Assembly (NCBI GenBank): GCA_034436375.1
Contig: DAOTVS010000175.1
Coordinates: 1 to 48,068 of the forward strand
Reading direction: 5' to 3'
From: DAOTVS01 sp034436375
GTDB lineage: Bacteria; Chloroflexota; Anaerolineae; SpSt-313
Length of the DNA stretch: 48,068 bases
In this document: positions 41,747 to 48,068 of the stretch, piece by piece
Layout: every line of letters begins with the position of its first letter
How positions within the stretch are numbered: the stretch's first letter is position 1
Translations under genes and position numbers: made by a program
The notes under the pieces: generated by a model
What the model saw: the letters and a program-made list of their open reading frames with translations, nothing else
What the model was told of the DNA's origin: nothing
Databases searched by the model: none

Positions 41747-43165
41747 ATGGCCAGTCTTCATTCGCGTCGTGAGGTCCTTCGGTTCGGAGTGCTGGGAGCG
41801 GCAGCGGTGCTCCTGGCAAGCTGCCAGCCCAAGACGGTCACCGTGGAAAAAGAGGTCGAAAAAGAAGTTACCCGCGTGGTGGAGGTGGAAAAAACTGTCC
41901 CCGTCAAAGAGACGGTCGTGGTCGAAAAAGTGGCGACGCCCGCTGGGCCTACGGAGAAAACGGTGCGTATTATCATGCCGGCCTGGGCGACCGGCGAAGT
42001 GCCCTTTGACCGGGCGGCGCGCGAGTTTGCCGACCTGCATCCGGGCGTCAAGATCGCCCTCCAGCCCGATTTCGATGGCTGGGAGACCAAGGTGCTGGCC
42101 ATGATCGCCAGCGGTAGCCTCGAATGGAGCGGGGCAGGCATCGCCTCATCAGCCTCATCCAGCCTGCCGCGCTGGATCCTCACCAAGATGATCCAGCCGA
42201 TGGATGACTATATGCTCGCCTCCAAGGAAAAGGGAGCGCAGGACATCAAGACTGATATGCTCCCCGTCCTCGTCAAGGCCTCGACCTACGAGGGCAAGTT
42301 CTGGGGCCTGCCTTACAGCTTTGAGAATATCAGCTTTAACTGGCGCACGGACTATTTCGCCGCAGTCGGGGTCACGCAAGCGCCTGCAACCTGGGATGAC
42401 TGGATGGTCGTGGCCAAAAAAGTGAAAGACTGGGGCGCTCCCCAGAAGATCATTGCTACGTCCTTCATCCCCGACCTCGACGCCTCCGTAGGCGCCCTCA
42501 TCTATTCCGCTCTCGACAACCCCTTCACGGATGAGATGCTGCTCAACTGGGAGTCGCAAGAGGCGCTGGATGCCCTCAATTTCTACCGGGACCTGGTGCG
42601 GGGCGGTATGACGCCGCCGCACGGCTTTGACGGCTACTATGATGCCTACATGGCCGGCAAGCTTGCCTCTCTGCAGGCCCAGAGCTCCCGCGGGGTGTGG
42701 GGCCAGATGGCCTTCGGCACCGACAAGGTCGTCACCTCACCGATCCCGACCTACCGCAAGGGCAGCGGCGCGGGGACGCCGTTCTGGGGCAACTGTGTGG
42801 CCCTGCTCAACAAGGGTCCCGATTGCCAGGAGGCCTTTGACTATTTTGTCTACACCATGGGGCCCCAGAACACCGCCTTCCAGACGAGCGTCATCCAGAG
42901 CGGCAAGACGCCCGTCTACCAGTCAGCCTATGACATCATCACAAACAACCCCCAGTTCGGCACCTACAAGTGGATGTTCGATATGCGCAAGCAGGTCGAG
43001 CATTCGGTCCCGCGGCCGTTCAACAACTATTTCGCCATCCAGGAGACCTTCTACCAAAAGTACATCGTGACCTTTGTCGAGGAAGGCTCGGCGATGACGG
43101 CCAAAGAGTGCGCGGACAAGATCCTGGCCGACTCACGCGCCGAGATTGCCAAGCAAAAGCTGTAG
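41747..43165 (+). CDS. ABC importer solute-binding lipoprotein (family 1)
   Basis: 472 residues, AGGAGG 8 nt before the ATG. The N-terminus has a twin-arginine-like SRREVLRFG and lipobox VLLASC, so it may be Tat-exported and lipid-anchored. A Val/Glu/Lys-rich stalk follows (residues 34-66), a habit of Chloroflexota binding proteins. The two-lobed domain shows VRIIMPAWATGEVPFDRAAR, EFADLHPGVKIALQPDF, YEGKFWGLPYSFENISFNWR and FFGNC-like AGTPFWGNCVALLN. It captures a sugar-type solute for the permeases that follow. A 19-bp stem separates it from the permease gene. Substrate unknown. Confidence 0.93.
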   Translation: MASLHSRREVLRFGVLGAAAVLLASCQPKTVTVEKEVEKEVTRVVEVEKTVPVKETVVVEKVATPAGPTEKTVRIIMPAWATGEVPFDRAAREFADLHPGVKIALQPDFDGWETKVLAMIASGSLEWSGAGIASSASSSLPRWILTKMIQPMDDYMLASKEKGAQDIKTDMLPVLVKASTYEGKFWGLPYSFENISFNWRTDYFAAVGVTQAPATWDDWMVVAKKVKDWGAPQKIIATSFIPDLDASVGALIYSALDNPFTDEMLLNWESQEALDALNFYRDLVRGGMTPPHGFDGYYDAYMAGKLASLQAQSSRGVWGQMAFGTDKVVTSPIPTYRKGSGAGTPFWGNCVALLNKGPDCQEAFDYFVYTMGPQNTAFQTSVIQSGKTPVYQSAYDIITNNPQFGTYKWMFDMRKQVEHSVPRPFNNYFAIQETFYQKYIVTFVEEGSAMTAKECADKILADSRAEIAKQKL

Positions 43166-43191
43166 CGATCATCCCCACCGACCCGCGGGCT

Positions 43192-43231
43192 GCGAAATGG
43201 GAAGAGAGCGCTCGCTCTCTTCCCATTTCGC
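43192..43231 (+). promoter_or_regulatory. Intercistronic stem after the binding-protein gene
   Basis: Perfect 19-bp inverted repeat around a 2-nt centre (arms 43192-43210 and 43213-43231), 27 nt after the stop. No T-tract. Such stems often protect the upstream message, giving more binding protein than permease. Confidence 0.65.
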
Positions 43232-43275
43232 CACGTTGCGTACATCCACGGACCGAGCGCCGAAGGAGTGATGAG

Positions 43276-44157
43276 ATGACTCTTCTCGCCAAGGCGATTA
43301 GGAGAAGCGTAAGGCCCGGCAACCTGGCCATCTATGTGGCCTTGTTGATCATCAGCGCGCTCTGCCTGTTGCCGGTAATCTGGACCATCTCGGCTTCGTT
43401 CAAAGACCGCTTTGAGCTCTACCAGGCGGTGCCGGCCCTTATCCCCAAGCACCCCACCCTGGCCAACTATCAGTGGATCATGCAGCAGAGCGATATCGGC
43501 CGGCTGCCCCTCAACCTTTTCAACAGCCTCAAGATATCCATCGGTGCCGTCATCATCCAGTGCGTCATTGCCACGATGGCTGGGTTTGCCTTTGCCCGCC
43601 TCGATTTTCTGGGGCGCGACCTGTTGTTCTACCTCTTGATTCTGCTGATGTTCATTCCGCAGGCCGGAGGGCTGATGGCCCTCTATGAGCTGATGGAGTT
43701 CCTGCACCTCCGGAACTCGCATCTGGGGCTGATGCTCCTTTTCCCCAGCGCGATCAGCACCGCTCTTTTCGTGATGCGCCAGAACTTTCTGGGGGTGCCG
43801 CGCGAGCTGGAGGAAGCTGCCATCATCGACGGGGCGCGCACCTGGGACCTTCTCCTCTCGGTGGACCTTCCCTTTGCCAAGGGCGGCATCGCCGTCGTGG
43901 CCATCTGGGAGTTCATCTATGTCTGGGGGGAATATCTCGTCACGCTGACCATGATCGATTATCCTGAGCTGGAGACGATCTCGATTGCCGTGACCAAGCT
44001 CTCGGGCTGGGGGGCACACTTTACCTCGAGCATCCTCGCTGGTTATGGCGCCGAGTGTGCCGCCTATACGGCTGCCATGGTGCCCGTGATCCTGGTCTTT
44101 GTGTTCCTGCAGAGATGGTTCGTCCGCGGCCTGACGGAGGGCATCCTGAAGCTCTGA
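43276..44157 (+). CDS. ABC sugar permease, MalG-like
   Basis: 293 residues from an ATG at 43276 with AAGGAG 7 nt upstream. Six membrane helices. It starts LAIYVALLIISALCLLPVIW, then TISASFKDRFELY, the MalG pattern. The EAA loop that docks the ATPase is EEAAIIDGARTWDLLLSVDL. The C-terminal VRGLTEGILKL matches the MalG end (VAGLTAGAVK type). It is the second gene of the importer operon. The usual order binding protein-MalF-MalG is reversed here. Confidence 0.93.
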   Translation: MTLLAKAIRRSVRPGNLAIYVALLIISALCLLPVIWTISASFKDRFELYQAVPALIPKHPTLANYQWIMQQSDIGRLPLNLFNSLKISIGAVIIQCVIATMAGFAFARLDFLGRDLLFYLLILLMFIPQAGGLMALYELMEFLHLRNSHLGLMLLFPSAISTALFVMRQNFLGVPRELEEAAIIDGARTWDLLLSVDLPFAKGGIAVVAIWEFIYVWGEYLVTLTMIDYPELETISIAVTKLSGWGAHFTSSILAGYGAECAAYTAAMVPVILVFVFLQRWFVRGLTEGILKL

Positions 44158-44192
44158 GTGAGACATGGCCCGCAGGTTATGTTAAAGTACGA

Positions 44193-44212
44193 ATGACGTC
44201 CGCAGACGTCAT
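44193..44212. promoter_or_regulatory. Short palindrome between the permease genes
   Basis: ATGACGTC-cgca-GACGTCAT, a perfect 8-bp inverted repeat in the 88-nt gap. It could be an operator or a small mRNA stem. Confidence 0.4.
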
Positions 44213-44245
44213 GAGCAGCGGCTGCCCGTGCGCAAGGGAGGAGCA

Positions 44246-45241
44246 GTGAGCAGAACAGGAGAGACGGTCGATAGTGTGCGCGCGCAAGGGGTGAGGGCGG
44301 TTGCCGCCGAGTTCTACCGCGAGCTGAAGCGTGTACGCCGACAGCGGCGAATCGGCAACCCTTGGGGCTATTTTTTCATCGCTCCTGCGGTGATCATGTA
44401 TATCGTCTTCCAGGCCTGGCCGATCTTGCGGGGCCTCTTTATGGCCTTTTCCGATTACCGCTGGCTATTGCCCGAAACCCATGGCCTGGCGGGCTTTAAC
44501 GGGCTGGCCAACTGGATCGAAATGTTCCATGATGAGACATTCTGGCGCAGCCTGGGCATTGCCATCAACTTCTCGCTGATGTTCCTGCCGGCAGCCTTGG
44601 TCCTGTCTCTCGTGACGGCGGTCCTGATCTCCAAGGTCAACAACCACATTGCCGCCGGCGCCTTTCGCGTGATCGCCTATATGCCCGTCGTGCTGCCAAT
44701 CTCGGTGGCGATGATGGTGTGGACCAAGTTCTTTGACGCCCAGTTCGGCTACCTGAATGTGCTGCTGCAGGGCGTGGGCATTGCCAACCCACCCAACTGG
44801 CTGGGCTCCCCCAAGACGGCCCTCTATGCCATGGTCGTCCCGACGGTGTGGGTGCGCTTTGGCAGCTGGACGCTGCTCTTTCTCACCGGTATTTATGGCA
44901 TCAACCGCGAGTTCTACGAGGCCGCCGTGGTCGACGGCGCGAACGCCTGGCAGCAGCTTATGAGCATCACACTGCCGCTCCTCAAGCCGGTCTTTACACT
45001 GGTGTTGGTGCTGGGGTCCGGTATTGTCAGCGCCACGGTCGAGTCGATGACGCTATTCCAGGGGACGAGCGGAGGGCCTGCCGAGTCAGCCCTGACGACG
45101 GGGGTTTACGTGTACCGCATCGCCTTTATCCACGGTGACATGCGCATGGGCTATGCTGCTACCATGTCCCTCTTCCTAGGCCTCATCAACATGCTCATCA
45201 CCGCGGTCATCTTCTGGGCGCTGCGCAGCGAACGCTCCTGA
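44246..45241 (+). CDS. ABC sugar permease, MalF-like
   Basis: 331 residues from a GTG at 44246 (GGGAGG about 5 nt upstream); the frame starts 18 nt earlier with another GTG. Six helices: YFFIAPAVIMYIVFQAWPIL first, then the middle segment FSLMFLPAALVLSLVTAVLI. The EAA loop is YEAAVVDGANAWQQLMSITL. It completes the CUT1-type importer. No ATPase gene follows, as in many Gram-positives and Chloroflexota, where one MsmK-like ATPase serves several importers. Confidence 0.93.
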   Translation: MSRTGETVDSVRAQGVRAVAAEFYRELKRVRRQRRIGNPWGYFFIAPAVIMYIVFQAWPILRGLFMAFSDYRWLLPETHGLAGFNGLANWIEMFHDETFWRSLGIAINFSLMFLPAALVLSLVTAVLISKVNNHIAAGAFRVIAYMPVVLPISVAMMVWTKFFDAQFGYLNVLLQGVGIANPPNWLGSPKTALYAMVVPTVWVRFGSWTLLFLTGIYGINREFYEAAVVDGANAWQQLMSITLPLLKPVFTLVLVLGSGIVSATVESMTLFQGTSGGPAESALTTGVYVYRIAFIHGDMRMGYAATMSLFLGLINMLITAVIFWALRSERS

Positions 45242-45306
45242 GTTGAGATGGGACGGGCCGCGGAGACACGGATGGTACCGCGAGACAGAAGACATTTGCG
45301 GTGTAT

Positions 45307-45334
45307 TTGACTCCTCTCGCACTTGCTCTATCAT
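45307..45334 (+). promoter_or_regulatory. Promoter of the M6 protease gene
   Basis: TTGACT, 16-nt spacer, TATCAT, in the 316-nt gap 45242-45557. The leader would be about 215 nt. Confidence 0.55.
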
Positions 45335-45427
45335 GAGTAGCGTGTAGATTCCCCAATGTTGGCCCTTTCACCACGATGCGCAGGGTATCCCCCTGGAGGC
45401 GCCTGCAGCGCGCTGAGAGAGGAGGTG

Positions 45428-45556
45428 ATGATCGCCCGAGAGGTCGGCTCTCGGCTTTTCCCCCAACCGTCGGCGGAATCCCCTTATCCGTACGGCAGGA
45501 CCGCATTACAAGCCCACGATCCGCTAACGCGGCTGTGCCCGCAAAAGGGAGAGTAA
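45428..45556 (+). CDS. Possible 42-residue leader peptide
   Basis: An ATG at 45428 behind GAGAGGAGG opens a 42-codon frame (MIAREVGSRLFPQPSAESPY onward) that stops one base before the protease ATG. Its first codons overlap the hairpin CCGAGAG-gtcgg-CTCTCGG (45436-45454), which is followed by CTTTTC and looks like a weak terminator. Translation could thus couple to, or relieve, attenuation of the protease gene. No homology is recognised, and the frame may be chance. Confidence 0.25.
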   Translation: MIAREVGSRLFPQPSAESPYPYGRTALQAHDPLTRLCPQKGE

Positions 45557-45557
45557 C

Positions 45558-48029
45558 ATGAAGCGCATCAATCGTCGCTCGCTCCTCAGCGTGCTCCTCA
45601 GCCTTGCCCTTCTGGGCGCTTTGTCGGCCGGCCTTTTCGCCTTCGCCCCGGCCCCCAGCCGTGCCGACGGCGGCCCCGCCTATATGCCCCCGGAGCCGGG
45701 CAAGATCGCCACTGTGCTGATCAAGCGTGGCGTGATCCCTGCCAATGCCTCACCCGAGCAGAAGGACGCTGCCGTCAGCCAGTACCTGCAGCTCAAGCTC
45801 AAGGACGGCGGCCCCGACCGCGATTACAACCCCCTGGCCCGGAAGCAGTTGGATCACAACGAGGAGGTCCTGAACACCAACTCCACCAGCTCCATCCGGG
45901 GCCGCAAGCTGGGGAATACGGTGAGTGTAGACCCCTCTAACCCGCAGTTCAAAGCGCTGAAAGGTACGGGCAAGTTGCTGACCATTCTGGTCGAGTTCAG
46001 CGATACGCCCTATACCTGGACGACGGCAGAAGGCACGACACGGACCGCCGCCGGCCCACTGCACAACCAGATCCCTGTGCCCGATAACAGCTTTGACCTC
46101 TGGGTGCCCGATTTCAGCCCCCAACACTATGCGGGCATGCTCTTCACCCCCGGCGGCTGGACGTTCCCGGCCAATGCGCCGCGTTATGCCGGCGAGCACC
46201 GTGGCAGCATGCATGATTACTACCTGGAGCAATCCTACGGCCAATACACCGTGGATGGGCAGGCCTACGGCTGGTTCAAGGTCGACAAGCCGGAGGCCTA
46301 CTATGGCGATGATACGGCCGCCGGCGGTACCGACAACCTGCGGCCCGGGACGACGGCAGACCTCATCCAAGATGTCGTCAACGTGATCAATAGCAGCCGC
46401 AACACCATCAACTGGGCGGATTATGACACCGATGGCGACGGCGTCATCGACCATCCGCTCTTCATCCACGCCGGGGCCGACCAGTCGGCCGGCGGCGGGG
46501 CGCAGGGTGACGACGCCATCTGGGCGCACAGTTCCTCGGTCGCGGTGCAGGTGGCGAAAGCTGATAAGAAACACCCAAATGGCATCTGGATTCGCAACTA
46601 TACCATCATGCCCGAGGATGGCGGGGTGGGCGTCTTTGCCCACGAGTTCGGCCACGACCTGGGCCTGCCCGACGAGTATGACACGATCTACAGCGGCCGC
46701 GGCGATTCGGTCGCCTTCTGGAGCCTGATGTCGAGCGGCTCCTGGGTCGGCAAGCCCGCGCAGACCCAGCCCTCTGATATGAGCATCTGGGCCAGGTACG
46801 CCCTGGGTTGGCTCAAAGCCGGCGATAACCTGGCGGTGACGAGTGTCGATGATCTGACCAAGACCCCCCTGGGCGTGCGCCTGGAGCAGGCCGAGCGCTG
46901 GGGAGGCCCCAACACCTACAACGCCGTGCGCATCAATCTGCCCCCCAAACAGTTCTACGTCAACACACCGCACAGCGGCGCCATGGAGTGGTTCGGCGGC
47001 AAGGCCGACCAGATTGATACCACCCTGCGGCGCACGGTGGACCTGACGGGCAAGACGAGCGCCACACTTTCCTTCTGGACCTGGTACGACATTGAGAAGA
47101 ACTGGGACTTTGGCTTTGTCCAGGTCTCTACAGATGGCGGCGCCACCTGGACGTCGCTGCCCATCGCGGGGACGACCTCGGTGATTGATCCTGATGGGAT
47201 GCCCACTATCGCCGCCAACCTGCCCGGCTTTACCGGCTCGAGCGGCGGCTGGGTACAGAAGACTTTTGATCTCTCCGCCTATGCAGGCCGGACAATCCAG
47301 CTTCAGTTCCGCTACATGACCGACTGGGGCACGACCATGGCCGGGTTCTACGTCGATGATATCGGGGTCACCGCGGATGGCGCCCCCGTCTTCTTCGACG
47401 ATGTGGAAGCTCTCGACCCGGCCTGGGCAGCCGCCGGCTGGACGCGCGACCCCGGCTCGGGCGCCAAGACCCAGTACTATATGCTGGAGTGGCGCAACTC
47501 TAACGCACTGGAGACGCCTTACGGCGGGGCCAGTATCGTCAACTTTGACGCCGGCCTGGCCAACGTCTACCAGTTCGACCCCTATGGGAGCACGGGCAAC
47601 GTCAATGAGCCGTGGTGGTTCCCCTATAGCTCAGGGCTCGTGCTCTGGTACCGGGATATGACTTTCACCGATAACTGGACGGGCGTGCACCCCGGCGGCG
47701 GCTTTTTGCTGGTGGTCGACGCGCACGATCAGGTTCTGCAGCGGCCGCCTTACCCCTACTATGGCAGCCTGCCCTGGAACACGCGGGTGCAGAGCTACGA
47801 TGCGGCCTTTGGCCTGAACCCAGAGCCGGCGATCACCCTGGGGTACTGGGGCTTGTCGCGCACCTACGCGGGCCTCAACGCCCTGCCCAACTTTGATGAC
47901 AGCCAGCTCTACTGGAGCAGCAAAGCGCCCGACGCCAGCGTCAAGACCCCCACGTACGGGCTGATCTTCCGCGTGGCCGGCCAGGCCTCCGACGGCTCGG
48001 CAGCCGTGATCGGCCTGGGCAAGAAATAA
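45558..48029 (+). CDS. Secreted M6-family metalloprotease (immune inhibitor A-like)
   Basis: 823 residues, ATG with GGGAGAG upstream. A signal peptide (LLSVLLSLALLGALSAGLFA) ends near residue 35. A pro-region follows, then the M6 catalytic domain: LLTILVEFSD, YYLEQSYGQY, DYDTDGDGVIDHPLFIHAG and the zinc motif AHEFGHDLGLPDEYD (His 362 and 366). After it come two jelly-roll-like modules with SATLSFWTWYDIEKNWDFGF and VQVSTDGGATWTSL, and QLQFRYMTDWGTTMAGFYVD, as in InhA enzymes. The enzyme digests proteins outside the cell. The end GLGKK is close to the window edge, after which a GC-rich hairpin begins. Confidence 0.95.
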   Translation: MKRINRRSLLSVLLSLALLGALSAGLFAFAPAPSRADGGPAYMPPEPGKIATVLIKRGVIPANASPEQKDAAVSQYLQLKLKDGGPDRDYNPLARKQLDHNEEVLNTNSTSSIRGRKLGNTVSVDPSNPQFKALKGTGKLLTILVEFSDTPYTWTTAEGTTRTAAGPLHNQIPVPDNSFDLWVPDFSPQHYAGMLFTPGGWTFPANAPRYAGEHRGSMHDYYLEQSYGQYTVDGQAYGWFKVDKPEAYYGDDTAAGGTDNLRPGTTADLIQDVVNVINSSRNTINWADYDTDGDGVIDHPLFIHAGADQSAGGGAQGDDAIWAHSSSVAVQVAKADKKHPNGIWIRNYTIMPEDGGVGVFAHEFGHDLGLPDEYDTIYSGRGDSVAFWSLMSSGSWVGKPAQTQPSDMSIWARYALGWLKAGDNLAVTSVDDLTKTPLGVRLEQAERWGGPNTYNAVRINLPPKQFYVNTPHSGAMEWFGGKADQIDTTLRRTVDLTGKTSATLSFWTWYDIEKNWDFGFVQVSTDGGATWTSLPIAGTTSVIDPDGMPTIAANLPGFTGSSGGWVQKTFDLSAYAGRTIQLQFRYMTDWGTTMAGFYVDDIGVTADGAPVFFDDVEALDPAWAAAGWTRDPGSGAKTQYYMLEWRNSNALETPYGGASIVNFDAGLANVYQFDPYGSTGNVNEPWWFPYSSGLVLWYRDMTFTDNWTGVHPGGGFLLVVDAHDQVLQRPPYPYYGSLPWNTRVQSYDAAFGLNPEPAITLGYWGLSRTYAGLNALPNFDDSQLYWSSKAPDASVKTPTYGLIFRVAGQASDGSAAVIGLGKK

Positions 48030-48068
48030 GCCCGCTCGCCCGACCCTCTGGGCAAGCGGCGATCGTTA

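Noticed and set aside
1..48068. CRISPR arrays, tRNA or rRNA genes, integrases or complete insertion sequences
   Set aside because: No regularly spaced direct repeats, clover-leaf segments with the usual conserved bases, or transposase motifs were recognised on either strand.

Overview
The window is GC-rich bacterial chromosomal DNA. It most likely comes from the Chloroflexota, perhaps an Anaerolineae-like lineage. The clues are secreted proteins with long Pro/Thr linkers, solute-binding lipoproteins with a Val/Glu/Lys-rich stalk after the lipobox, M6 and CAP-domain exoproteins, a DUF1616 membrane protein, and a PIN/TRAM-cysS-rlmB cluster. This placement is inference; no rRNA or tRNA gene was recognised.

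Left part (1-16063). tsaE-tsaB (tRNA t6A synthesis) and a flavin reductase-like gene lie on the minus strand, separated by a long inverted repeat. A secreted beta-helix protein on the plus strand converges with a ten-gene minus-strand operon (16063 down to 4075) for a surface polysaccharide or glycoconjugate. That operon holds five glycosyltransferases, a polysaccharide deacetylase, a PaaK/CapK-like adenylating enzyme, a GT-C-like membrane protein, a DUF1616 protein and a flippase. Many junctions overlap by 4-14 bases, as in one transcript. No priming transferase or chain-length regulator is seen.

Middle (16064-27275). A divergent control region carries a promoter on each strand and a terminated transcript of about 200 nt (candidate small RNA or attenuated leader). 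It precedes a PIN/TRAM protein, cysS and rlmB. After a second copy of the inverted-repeat family comes a tandem array of five full-length paralogous MFS transporters, with a decayed sixth copy between the second and third.

Right part (27276-48068). This holds a two-domain CAP exoprotein, a secreted GHL10-type glycosyl hydrolase, and a PLP-dependent cysteine-synthase-like enzyme behind a small membrane-anchored protein. A strong promoter with a long structured leader drives the last two. A small two-helix membrane protein and a repeat-rich stretch follow, then a TPR/SLT lytic transglycosylase lipoprotein and a ferritin-like protein. A hybrid histidine kinase converges on a degenerate-kinase/receiver regulator. 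A ceramidase-like hydrolase sits upstream of a CUT1-type sugar ABC importer (binding protein and two permeases, no ATPase). The window ends with a secreted M6 metalloprotease.

Taken together the region is devoted to the cell surface and exterior: polysaccharide assembly and export, peptidoglycan remodelling, secreted hydrolases, and transport. A few housekeeping RNA-modification and translation genes are interspersed. The points most worth checking are the heptamer-built inverted repeats, the MFS array with its relic, and two structured leaders or candidate small RNAs.
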